Source of the DNA: Antrodiella citrinella
Lineage: Eukaryota > Basidiomycota > Agaricomycetes > Polyporales > Steccherinaceae
Direction: 5' to 3'
DNA: 64,000 nt
NCBI GenBank assembly: GCA_004802725.1
Contig: SGPM01000064.1
Span: 34,053 to 98,052 of the forward strand
Below are positions 33,591 to 43,828 of this stretch, piece after piece. The notes under the pieces were generated by a model. The model was not told the origin of the DNA, did no database searches, and saw only the letters and a program-made list of their open reading frames with translations. Numbering within the stretch: the stretch's first letter is position 1; every line of letters starts with the position of its first letter. The translations under genes and the position numbers were made by a program.

Positions 33591-35190
33591 CTATAACGGT
33601 TCGATGTGTGGAGTCGGACCAACAGGCACGATCCTCTTCGGGTTCAGCTACAATTGGACACAATCAACTCGACAGTTCACCTACCGGCTGCAAGCGAGGA
33701 AAGGCGTGCGTACCATAGTGTGAGACCAATAGTAGTGCGTCTTAATGTGGTCGAAGTTGGTCGTATCTTTGAAAGCAGGATGTTTCCAGTACAATTTGCG
33801 CATCCACCTACGAAAATGTGATTGAATACGAGAAGTTCTCGTCCAAATAACCAAGGAGAAGACACGCACGAGTGAAGATTGGGGTATCCACCGCGGATGG
33901 TGCGAATGTTGGCCTTGAAGTGACCAACGTACACCGGGTCGAACCGCACCTGCAGCGCAAACCAATGTGATCAGCGTTGATCTTCTCACAGAGAAGCGAT
34001 ACTTGCGAGAGTGACAAAAAGCCTGACGTCTGCTTCGGTAAGAATGTTGCCAACAAGATATTCTTTGCCCTCTACGATCTTCTCAAGTCGATCTAACGAC
34101 TCGAACAGCTCCGTGACAGCTTTCTCGTAAGTCTTTTGCGTGCCTGATAAACCACACTTATACACCCCATCTAGCAGACATCAGCAACACTCCTGTTACG
34201 GCAAAAGATGACGGAACGTACTGTTAACTGTATCGTATACCCATTCGTTCTGCGCGTCGATCTCTCCGCGGTGAGCCTCCGGGTATATGTCGATCTTGGC
34301 CTTCTCTGCGGGCAGTTGTTCGTTGAATTGCGAGTTGAACATGCGAATAATTTCTGAGCTTTCATTGTTCACGATCGAGTTGGTTTTCTTGTCCCAAAGG
34401 AGAGGCACGGTGAACCTGCGCGCAGTGAAGATAATATCAGTAAAAGCTGATACAGCTTAGGGTTGGAACCAAAGTTTGCAGATATCTCGACGGTGAACGC
34501 AAGTCAACTAGGTTCAAAGAGACTGATCATAACCCAGCGACCCGCCGTCCCAGATGTGTGATACTATCTTCTGCTTCATGACATCAAAACTGAATCAATC
34601 ACTCACCGACCCTCATAATCAGGTGAACCCCGAAGATACACATCTTTGATATGTTGTGCTTTGAACAGCGGATCGGGCTGGGCACCAGGATAGGCATCGG
34701 TGTCGGCAAATGGCCAGCCATCCGTTCCCAACAGAGGGGAGACGACAGTCACATCTACGTGCCAGTGAAGTCAGTTGACTCGAGACTTGTGCTTATATAG
34801 AAGATATATTGCGGCGCACCGATGAGGTCTTCAAGACCCTTCAGCTGACGTGTGATGAGGGTTCTATGGGCCCATGCTGTGCGAGGTGATAGTAACAAGA
34901 TGATGAGTGTATGCCGAGGGAAAGCCAGGTGGTTCCTACGTACGACAAGCCTACGAGACGTAGAGATGATACCGGCCTGTGGATCAACAGTATCAGTGCA
35001 ATCATTCATGAAGTGCGGGCAGTTGAAGACTAACATGCCCATGAATTTTGGACGCACCTTTTTCCGGCTCGTACTCTCCTCCCTTCACGATCTGATTTCT
35101 GAATGAAGACGGCGGCCTCTTGAACGTCCCATCCGCTTCCGTCAGGTTCGCCCGCAATATGTCGCTCTGGTCGGTTACGTTGCGAGCCAT
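33591..35190 (-). pseudogene. Glutathionyl-hydroquinone reductase, copy 2, nonsense codon beside the active site
   Basis: Exon-for-exon paralogue of the gene at 26746-28478. It starts MARNVTDQSDI, contains [59 protein letters not shown] and [12 protein letters not shown], and ends [18 protein letters not shown]. In the active-site exon, copy 1 reads V-S-Y-A-C across the splice to P-W-A; here the Tyr codon TAT is TAG (34953-34951), giving a stop two residues before the catalytic Cys. The alternative donor overlapping the TAG does not restore a frame. Otherwise the copy looks well conserved, so either inactivation is recent or a base is miscalled. Confidence 0.78.
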
Positions 35191-35423
35191 CGCGTTGGTC
35201 AATACCTGAACTCCAAAAGTGATTCTGCAGATCGTCACTAGAGATGATCGACGAGGTCGGAGGAGATATGGAAGATGAGACCTGAGATAAAGCAAAATTG
35301 TGTTTATAATGAGGACTTCTTGAAGTCGTATGATCGTGATGTCATCATGATTGACACGTACATACAACTTGTAGTCATCCTTCCAATATTAGCAAGCAAC
35401 ATTACAGTCAACTGTCACGCATG
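35191..35423. other. Short intergenic region
   Basis: Promoter side of GHR2 and 3' flank of the first tandem GNAT gene. It contains CCAATATTAGCAAGCA, similar to the flank of GHR1 near 28760. Confidence 0.4.
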
Positions 35424-36603
35424 CTACACCAGTTCGAGTTTATAGTAGTCTGCTATAGGGACCTCTCTGACCATCTGTAGTATAAGAAAACATGCATCAG
35501 CATCATCTTATTAGCATGGACAGCTTCAACGACTCACAACAGCCATAACAACAGGCGGTTTCTTCCACGTAGGGTCATCACCCACAACAAACTCCTTGAC
35601 GGTATAAAACCCAACATGATTATAAAACGGCGTGTTCATCTCGACGTTACTGGATACGACGAAGGACGCCGTTCCCTTCGCATCAGCCTACGTCAAATCC
35701 CAAATCAATACATTGTATAAGTATGATCCTTTGACCAATGGACTTGATAGACCTCGTCTGCGAAGACTCGACAAAGCGCTGTCCCATATCCACGCCCTTG
35801 CTTGCATGGCGTAGTCGCGAGGTGGCTGAGAGCGAACATATGTTTCAACCTGTCGCCGAAGGCATCCTTGAGCGCCGCGTCCGTCTTCTGACTGAACTCT
35901 TCGAGTCTCTGTTTCGGCACGCGTCAATATCAATATGGTTGCTGAGGAAGATAGAGAGGGGGAGGGGAAAGGGGAGAAGGACTGACCCGCTTCTGTTCTG
36001 TGGTCCTGGTGAACTTGGCAAGGAATCCGGCGGATTGGATTACGAGCTTGTGGCGTCGCTTTTCGGGTTTCGCAGGGTCAGAGCTTGAAAGTACCAGAGT
36101 GAGATGAGGATTGACCTGCGCGTACATTGTGACCAATAAAGCTCACGAAAAGACGTACTAGAATATGAACGCGTCCCCGGAGTCGCAGGTCCACGCAGTT
36201 CGTTTGTCGATGAAGTTGCTGAAGATGATGGAATCAACCACGTGGCTCAATTTACTTCGCCATCGGCCAGGAGTCCCATGCTGGTCATGCAGTTCAGTAA
36301 GTCACCGGGAGTGCAGAGACGGATCATACAACCTACTTCATTCACGTACAACCACAATGGGTCCTTGACCGCAGCGCCCTTTATCGTCTTGGTAACATTG
36401 ACGAGGTCCTCTGAAATACTCCGACCGTGTCACCATCTCATTTGTATGTGGCATGAGCTATGCAAACTTACCATACTTCATTCGTTGTGGAGTGGAAGAA
36501 GCTAGGCAAAGTCCATGAGCATCCTATATCCGCTCCGAACTGAGTACAGATATATACCTATCTTCTCAAACAACATAAACGGCGAGATACTATGACCAGG
36601 CAT
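35424..36603 (-). CDS. GNAT-family acetyltransferase, tandem copy A
   Basis: First of three tandem paralogues with the same exon layout. Starts MPGHSISPFMLFEKI; then DSTTNEV-type and EDLVNVTKTIKG exons; then HGTPGRWRSKLSHVVDSII with KRTAWTCDSGDAF; SSDPAKPEKRRHKL; and the acetyl-CoA-binding exon ATTPCKQGRGYGTALCRVFADE (Q-G-R-G-Y-G, motif A). The last exons are ASFVVSSNVEMNTPFYNHVGFYTVKE (motif B, N-T-P-F-Y) and MVREVPIADYYKLELV, stop 35424. The family is common in polypore-type fungi as an uncharacterised N-acetyltransferase; the substrate is unknown. Exon boundaries in the N-terminal third are less certain. Confidence 0.75.
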
Positions 36604-36969
36604 GTCCGAAGAAGCTATTACTAGTACAAATATCCTGTCCTAGGGGCCAGATGACGGGAAATGAACAATATCAAAGTAGTTTAACTCAATATAAAGGATT
36701 CAAACTCACATAGACGCTACACAGTAGCTGGCATTCACCGTCTCCGTAGCGGAAAGAAGACACGTCGTTGCCGCGCTCAGTGGTGGCGATGAGCAGTGAC
36801 AGACTGACGCCTGCGATGTCTAGACAGACTGTATACAGTGTATGCACGTGGGTATCGCTGCAAACCGCGTATTGCTACCGGGACTGTATGATCGGGATGT
36901 CATTGACACTGCAAGCATCCCTGCCTACGTGGTCAATGGTACAAAACATGCAGTCTACATGCTGGTATG
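36604..36969. repeat. Upstream spacer of GNAT copy A (repeat unit)
   Basis: Contains a block starting TCACATAGACGCTACACAGTAGCTG (about 36708-36780). The same block recurs upstream of copies B (from about 38222) and C (from about 40041). The segment GGTACAAAACATGCAGTCTACATGC just before 36970 matches 38768-38792, downstream of copy C. Confidence 0.6.
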
Positions 36970-38132
36970 TTACACCAGTTCCACTTTATAGTCTGTTGTA
37001 GGGACCTCTCTGACCATCTGCAAAACACAGAACAATGCATCAGCTCCACTTTACATGAATGAGTTTAACAACTTACAACAGCAATCACCACAGGTGGTTT
37101 CTTCCACGTAGGATCATCCCCCACAACAAACTCCTTGACAGTATAAAATCCCACAGAATTATAAAATGGCGTGTTCGTCTCGACGTTGCTGGATCCGAGG
37201 TAGGACGCCGCTCCCCGCGCATCCGCCTACACGAAAACCAGATCCAGTAAGTACATATGCGAGCAAAGCTAGAGCTGACCGACCTCGTCCGCCAGGACTT
37301 TACACAGCGCCGTGCCATATCCGCGCCCTTGCTTAGCTGGCGTAGTCCCGAGGTGGTCAAGGTAGAACATATCTTTCTTCCTATCGCCTAGAGCTTCTCT
37401 GACAGCTGCATCCATCTTCTTGCTGACCTCTTCGCTCCTCTATACACGATATAAGTATCAATATCAATAAAGTGAGCGTACTTGCCAAACGAATTTGCGA
37501 AGAAACGGTGTTTAGACGAATGCGACTGACCCGTTTCTGCTCTGCAGTCCTGATAAGCCCGAACATGAACACGGCGAATTTGAGCACGAGTTTCTGGCGG
37601 CGCGTTTTGTGCTTCGCAGGGTCAGAGCTTGAAAGAAGCACCATGGTGAGAAAGGATGCCCTCAGGGTGTAAGTTCGCGCGAGACTTACTAGAACAAGTA
37701 CGCGTCTCCGGCGTCGCAGGTCCACGCAGTTTGTCGCTCGATGAAGTTGCTCAGGACGAGGGAATCGAGCATGCGACTCAACTGCCTTCGCCATCGACCA
37801 GGAATCTTATGCTGCCATGCAGATTGTTCAACGGTTGGAAGTGTAAGGACGATTGATCAAGAGGCCTACTTCGTACACGTACAACGTTACTGGATCGTTG
37901 ACTGAGCTGGCCTTTATCGTGTTGATAATATTGGCGAGGTCATCTGCGAAAAGGACGTCATCTTCTCGTTCGTATGTTGCTTGTAAGATGGATGCTCACC
38001 ATACTTCGTTCGGTGTGGAGTCGGAGAAGCTAGGCAAAGTCCATGAGCATCTTGTATCCGAAGCTCTAAACTGAGTATAGGATACATACCTATCTTCTCA
38101 AACAACATGTACGGCGAGATATGTCCCAACAT
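36970..38132 (-). CDS. GNAT-family acetyltransferase, tandem copy B
   Basis: Paralogue of copies A and C. Starts MLGHISPYMLFEKIG; it has a DDLANIINTIKA-like exon, RQTAWTCDAGDAYLF, SSDPAKHKTRRQKLV, the motif A exon TTPAKQGRGYGTALCKVLADE, the motif B exon SNVETNTPFYNSVGFYTVKEFV and the last exon MVREVPTTDYKVELV, stop 36970. I found no disabling lesion in the parts read. Its upstream spacer carries a relic of the membrane-protein gene that sits upstream of copy C. Confidence 0.75.
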
Positions 38133-38159
38133 GATCGAAAAAGCCACTACAGATATCAG

Positions 38160-38740
38160 ATATCTTGTGCTAGAAATGAAGGCAAATGAACGATCTCAAC
38201 TCAATATAAACCATCCAAACTCACATTAAACGCTGCACAGTAGCTGCGGGATCATCGATCATCTTCCAATCCGTAGTCTCTGAATATCAGAAAGACACGT
38301 CGTTCACTGCGGTGGTGGTCCAGGTATCGATGGTGCCTGCGGTGATAGGTCTAGACCACCGACGTGGGTATTGATGAAAGTGAAAACGCGCATACCCCTC
38401 AGGTCGAAAAGTACATAGGACCGGGTAGACCGCAACCACCGTAATGGCAGAACAAGTCCAAAGTGCAGTTCAGTCTGCTTTGCGTTAATGCCAGTACTGG
38501 AATACACCCTGGAACATGAATTCACTAGGTTCGGCCGTCCAAGAGAAGTCACCAAAAATCGCCAAAAAACCCTGTCGACCAGTGCCTCAGCAACAAAATG
38601 CGCTTGTATACACGTTCTCACTTACCACTTCGCACTGAGTCCAAAAAGAGCTGAGGTTGAGACGACGCTGAACATGTCGCCAAAAAACGCGTCACTCACC
38701 GCCGCTTCTCACTCTTCCTCTTTTCAACCCCGTATATGAG
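38160..38740. repeat. Upstream spacer of GNAT copy B with a membrane-protein gene relic
   Basis: Degenerate copy of about 40010-40850. It includes the CGCTGCACAGTAGCTGCGGGATC block, a CCGTCCAAGAGAA element, a CTTACCACT block and, at about 38696-38725, the last dozen codons of the small membrane-protein gene (TCACCGCCGCTT...CACTCTTCCTCTT). This fixes the duplication unit at roughly 2.1 kb. Confidence 0.65.
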
Positions 38741-38797
38741 CAAGAAAAATTACGTGGTGGTTAATGATACAAAACGTGCAGTCTACGTGCAGGCATC

Positions 38798-39946
38798 TTA
38801 CACCAGTTCCAGTTTATAGTCTGCTATAGGGACCTCTCTAACCATCTGCAAGAAAAGTAAACATGTATCAGCAGCATCTTAACAGCACGTGAGCGGCTTC
38901 AACGACTCACAACAGCCATAACAACAGGCGGTTTCTTCCACGTAGGGTCATCCCCCACCACAATCTCCTTGACAGTATAAAACCCAATATGGTTGTAAAA
39001 CGGCGTGTTCGTCTCGACGTTGCTGGATACGAGGTAGGACGCCGCTCCCCGCGCATCAGCCTACATAAAATCCCAAATGCCAAATCAGTACGTATCAGTA
39101 CGATCCTTTGACCAATGGACTTGACAGACCTCGTCTGTGAAGACTCGACACAGCGCCGTGCCGTACCCGTGCCCTTGTTTGGCGGGGGCAGTCGCGAGGT
39201 NGNNNANNTNNNNCNTNTCTNTCTTCCTATCGCCAATGGCGTCCTTGATCGCCGCGTCCATCTTCTGCCTGAACTCCTTGCCTCTCTGCACACGAAGGTA
39301 GTTGTTAACTTGATTGAAGACAAACGAACTTGAAGTGAAGCAGGACTGACCTGCTTCTGTTCTGCGCTCCTGAGGAACTTGAATACGAACATGGCGCATT
39401 GCATCACGAGTTTGTGACGTCGGGTTTCGGGTTTCGCAGGGTCAGAGCTTAAGAAAAAAATGGTGAGACTGGCTCTATGTGTTCGCAAACGAGCACGAGA
39501 TTTACTAAAATATGAACGCGTCTCCCGCGTCGCATGTCCACGCGGTCCGTTGGTCGATGTAGCTGCTAAAGACCAAGGAGTCGATGAATTGGCTCAACCA
39601 CCTTCGCCATCGGCCAGGAGCCCGATGCTGGTCGTGCAATTCATTCAGCAAATGGGAGCGTAAATATGGCGCATGCGACCCACCTCATTGACGTACAACT
39701 CTAGCGGATCATTGGCTGTACTGGTCCTCGTCGTCTCCGTGATATTGACGAGGTCCTCTGCGATACTCCGACGTCAGCATCGTGTTTGTGAGGTTCATGC
39801 ACTATGTAGACTTACTATACTTCGTTCGTTGTGGAGTCGGAGAAGCTAGGTGATCCCTTTAAGCATACTCCACTCAAAGCTCAAATGAGAACACAATACG
39901 TACCTATCTTCTCAAACAACATGAACGGCGAGATACGACCAGGCAT
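38798..39946 (-). CDS. GNAT-family acetyltransferase, tandem copy C
   Basis: Paralogue with the same exon order: MPGRISPFMLFEKIG, AEDLVNITETTR, SSDPAKPETRRHKLV, FRQKMDAAIKDAIGDRK, a run of ambiguous bases (39202-39218) that hides about eight residues, then LATAPAKQGHGYGTALCRVFTDE (motif A), SYLVSSNVETNTPFYNHIGFYTVKE (motif B) and MVREVPIADYKLELV, stop 38798. Its upstream neighbour is the small membrane-protein gene at 40815-41213. Apart from the N run the frame appears open. Confidence 0.73.
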
Positions 39947-40814
39947 GACTGTTGGAGTTATTGCAGGTACAAGGGTCCTAGAGATGAGAGCAAACGAACA
40001 TCATCAAAGCAGATCCACTCAATGTAAAGAAATCAAACTCACATAGACGCTGCACAGTAGCTGCGGGATCGTCTCCGTAGCAGGTACTGTCAATGCCACG
40101 CTGCGGACCTGCGGTGGCGGTGATGGACTCAGGCTGGCGCCTGGAATGATCAGACTATATGCACGTGGGTATCGAAGCTTGGAAGCTTGAAGATCTAGAG
40201 AAGTGAAAGGAAACGCGCATATAACCGCTGTGCACCAGGACTGTAACAAGTTACAAGACCATGTTCTGAGGTTATTGTCAGGGATGATGAAGCAGCCGTG
40301 TATTGCGAAGAGGCCGAGGAGAGTACAATTGTGGGATGCATATGAAAACGAATACACTGGAGAGAATATGGCACTGCAACGTTGAAAGGATAAGTCATCG
40401 TGAAACCGAAGCATAGAGCACAGAAATTGAAACGGTACCGTTCGCACGCGAGCGAAACATGCCGTGCAAAGAGGGAAGAGGGTTGCACATATCTCGACGC
40501 GACATGCCAGACTGCCACTCCTGTGGCAGGACAAAACCGAAGTGTGTTCTGGGCGCGTTTCGACAATGGTGCAAGGACCAAAAAGACCAGTAGACGATGA
40601 AGGGCAACGGGTGGGCACCGGTTCGCACCCGCTAACAAGAACTACAAGGATGGGGCCGTCCAAGAGAAATCGTACACCACGGCCACGAAAAAGCACCCCT
40701 GTCAATCCGTGCATCAGCAACGAAAAAACCCCACTTGTACTTTCGCACATCCGCACTTACCACTCACACGTTTGAGTCAAAAAATGGATGAGCTCGACGC
40801 GAAAGACGCGTTAT
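39947..40814. repeat. Upstream spacer of GNAT copy C (repeat unit)
   Basis: No independent gene supported. It is the better-preserved version of the spacer upstream of copy B. Long frames on the minus strand here (40019-40756) have no domain and fall in the duplicated spacer. Confidence 0.5.
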
Positions 40815-41213
40815 TCACCGCCGCTTGCCACTCTTCCTCTTGCCACCCCCCGCAGTCCGCACGCGATCCGCCTCCTGCGCCTGCATCTTCTCTTCCCACA
40901 ACCTCTGTGCCAGCCCCCTGACGATCTCCTCCTTCATCTTGCACACCGGACACCCCGGGCCCAGCTCGCACTCCTCGTGCTCCTGCCCCTCCCGATTCAT
41001 CCGAGAAGAGCGTGCACGGGGTCGGCGTTCGGCGTCGGTGGGCGGGAGGAGGGTAGCTGCGACGCACAGGACGACGACGATGCCAAAGATGACGAGCATG
41101 GAGATGGTGAACATGCGCGGGTTGATCCAGAAGGCGGTCAGCGCGACGCCGACGTAGTAGTAGGGGAGACATGGGATGATGACGTTGGACCGGATGGAAG
41201 CCCACGTCGACAT
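40815..41213 (-). CDS. Small two-span membrane protein
   Basis: One exon of 132 residues from ATG 41213 (MSTWASIRSNVIIPCLPYYY). Two hydrophobic segments: VIIPCLPYYYVGVALTAFWI and FTISMLVIFGIVVVLCVAATLL. The tail is charged and probably cytosolic, with a C-x8-C-x2-C arrangement (CELGPGCPVCKMKEEIV), an amphipathic helix (LAQRLWEEKMQAQEADRV) and a basic end (KRKSGKRR). The cysteine trio could bind metal, but this is speculative. The 3' end is duplicated upstream of GNAT copy B. Function unknown. Confidence 0.6.
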   Translation of the reverse strand: MSTWASIRSNVIIPCLPYYYVGVALTAFWINPRMFTISMLVIFGIVVVLCVAATLLPPTDAERRPRARSSRMNREGQEHEECELGPGCPVCKMKEEIVRGLAQRLWEEKMQAQEADRVRTAGGGKRKSGKRR

Positions 41214-41941
41214 TGTTATAATAAAGTGGAGGATGGGAGACGATGATAAGACTTTAATCGACTGTTGAGGAGAAGGTGGCTCCTTTTTGTGCTGGGTCGT
41301 TGCCACTCGCTTGGATCGAATGAAATAATAACACGACGGTTGTTACGCGTTATTGCTTGTTTTCTTTGTCTCTGCAAGACTCTCGATTGAAAAGGAGAGA
41401 AGTGAGAGAGATGGAGAGGAAGATGAAAGACGGTGTATAAACTCGTGTTTCCATCGCGTGCATGTCACATCGCAGATCCGTAAGCGCCTATGCATCCCCG
41501 ACACTCAAAGAACCGCTGCGACATCTGTGCATTGCTATTCCAATTATCCAGTCAATAACTGGGTGTTACTCTTATGTACTGGTTGGTAGAACCCTTAGTG
41601 CTGTATAACGACGACGTCCCAAAGAACGGTGGATGCCACTCGACATTCGACCCTGGAGACGCGCCCACAAAGATTGGCGCAAGATTGACGCGTTGGTCGA
41701 TAACCTCGTGTTTCCGTCGGTACCAATAGACCATACCCGGTCTACAACGACCAAAGGGAGACGAATGGAAGCAGGACGGGCGGACAAGCTACAATGCAGC
41801 GTGCATTAACATGCAGTACTGCTGCGACCAGTACGTCCGTTGCGTCATGACGTCGACACTGAGAATCGGTCTCATATCTCAGTACGTGCGTAGAGGGAGA
41901 AATGGATAGACATGCTTACATCGTCATGGAACTAGCCGATG
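41214..41941. other. Intergenic, nothing recognised
   Basis: About 700 bases with only short frames. No repeats or RNA genes identified. Confidence 0.4.
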
Positions 41942-42639
41942 TCATGGTGCATACATACGATACAACTCGCTCTCCACTTTATTGTGTTTGATCTCGTACA
42001 GCATCGGCAGATCTGCGGTACCAATGGCGAGCTCCGATATCGACCCCGCCTCTTTACACGGTAAGGCTATGATGACGCTGACTCGTATCTTCCGCTCGTG
42101 CGGTGAGACATCGGGCGGAAGGGTCGTGGGAGAAGTGGCGGATGGTTTTTGAATTCTGCGGGTGGCACGAGCTGAAAGTGGCTTGTACAGTCGATAAGTG
42201 GCAGTAGAGCGGGAACGTTCACCAAACATCAGCTCACCTTGATATCCTCCCACTGCTCGTACCGCTTGCTCTCTTCGACACTTCCGCTACCACCCGGCGC
42301 CACAATAACGTCCCATATCCGCGGCACCCTCACCCTTCGACGTCTGTCCCTCGGCACCGCATTCGCAGGGAACAAGTCCGGATAGTAAGTCATCGTCGCA
42401 AACTCGCCCCAGCGCGTCACGATCGTGCTCCGTCGCGTCAGCATCACGCTCGCAGTCACGCAAATCATCCCTACGACCGCGAGGATGGTGAGCGCGACGA
42501 TCACGTTGGCTTGGTCGACGTTGTTGGAGGGGCGGAGGACGGAGCCGGACGGTGGAGGGTAGTCGGGGAAGGAGGAGGTCGAGACGATGCTCCCTGCGTT
42601 GGGCGTGTTCAGCTCGTAGTTGGGCGCTACGTCCACCAT
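41942..42639 (-). CDS. Single-pass membrane protein, paralogue of the 25.5-26.2 kb gene
   Basis: Two exons. Exon 1: MVDVAPNYELNTPNAGSIVS, Pro/Ser-rich, one membrane span (VIVALTILAVVGMICVTASVML), basic residues, FATMTYYPDLFP and IWDVIVAPG. A 57-nt intron joins EDIK to PLSARATRRIQKP. Exon 2 contains IRVSVIIALPC and ELAIGTADLP before stop 41942. Domain order, the W-D-V motif at the end of exon 1, the intron position and two late motifs match the gene at 25458-26189. The protein probably has a short outer part and a cytosolic tail. Function unknown. Confidence 0.65.
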
Positions 42640-43828
42640 CCTCCCGTCGTGGTCTTCGTCCGATCAAGGGTAAAGTCGCCGCCCGTCTTCCGGATGAACA
42701 GCAAGCAGTCTTGTGGGTGGGTGGATGGTCGTGAAGGAGGAAGGGGCGGGGCAGTTCGCGAGGCATGGCAAGTGAGGTTTTGAGGCTACTAGCCTTATAG
42801 TGGCGTTCATTCAAGCGTCTCTCGGAAGTGTCAAGGGTGGGGGACGCTAGAAGCAAGGAGGCCGACAGCCTTCTGGGGTCCTCTCCCTCCTCATTTGCGA
42901 CAAATGCTTCGACGAGACCTCTCCGGTACGTTCGAGGTGGAAACCAAGGCCAGGCTGATCGCGAACAGAATCCTCGTCGCTGAGAACCAAACAGCTGTTG
43001 GGTTCTATGAAAAGGGAGCTGCGCCCTAGAAGTGCACTTGTACGTACAGGAGGTCGCCCGACCTACATATCTCGGGAGATGGAGATCGGTGATTGAAGTC
43101 TTGAGGAGGAGGACTTCGATGATTTCGGACTTGATGCCTGCTGAAGTTCCGGATGGACAGCCACACGGACGTCAGACTTCAGTGAATGTGGATCCAACAC
43201 ATTTCGCAGACGAAACAGGGCTTGCATTTTACGATTTTTGTTTACCCTAGGCGCTCTTTATGCAAACACCTCACTGGGGGTACCAGTACTGAGTACTGAG
43301 GACGATGGAGAGTGAGACTAGTCAGGGTCCAGGGAGCACGCTCGAGAGAGCGGTAGTATGCGGCGCGTTTGCCGCTTTCGGACATCGTGCTTAGTAAGCA
43401 TTAGTTTGGAGTCCTGCTCGTACTAAAGTACCTCGGGAGTCAAACTGCACTGTTCCGAGTGACTGGTATCAACTCTCTACAAGACCAGTTCTACGAGCAA
43501 ATTCATAAATAGCACACATTCTCAAGACCTCATCGAGTCCAAAATATGTGCTGAACCAAATGGCGCTTACTATACTAAGGTCACGGTATTAACTAGTAAA
43601 TAACCAGTATTTTGCACCCATGTAAATAATATCCGACTTTTCCCCCGAACATTATGCAGCTGCAGTGGACGTTCATCATCCTTATCGTTCGTGTTCACTC
43701 CTGAACGCGATATCTGCTCTGATTCTACTGGCGAAGTCGATATACATCGTCGTGTTCTAATCTGTAAGCTTTGCTTGCGTCTGTGCGATATCATTGACTC
43801 TACCGAAGTCTCACCTCAAGCAAGCAAG
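42640..43828. other. Intergenic, no supported gene
   Basis: About 1.2 kb. A 41-codon ATG frame at 42904-43029 includes AVGFYEKG, faintly like a GNAT motif B, but it is too short to call. Otherwise nothing recognised. Confidence 0.4.

Noticed and set aside
40019..40756. 245-codon minus-strand frame upstream of GNAT copy C
   Set aside because: It lies in a duplicated non-coding spacer, the equivalent region upstream of copy B is not open, and no domain is seen.
42904..43029. 41-codon frame with AVGFYEKG, like a GNAT motif B relic
   Set aside because: Too short, and the similarity is to one motif only.
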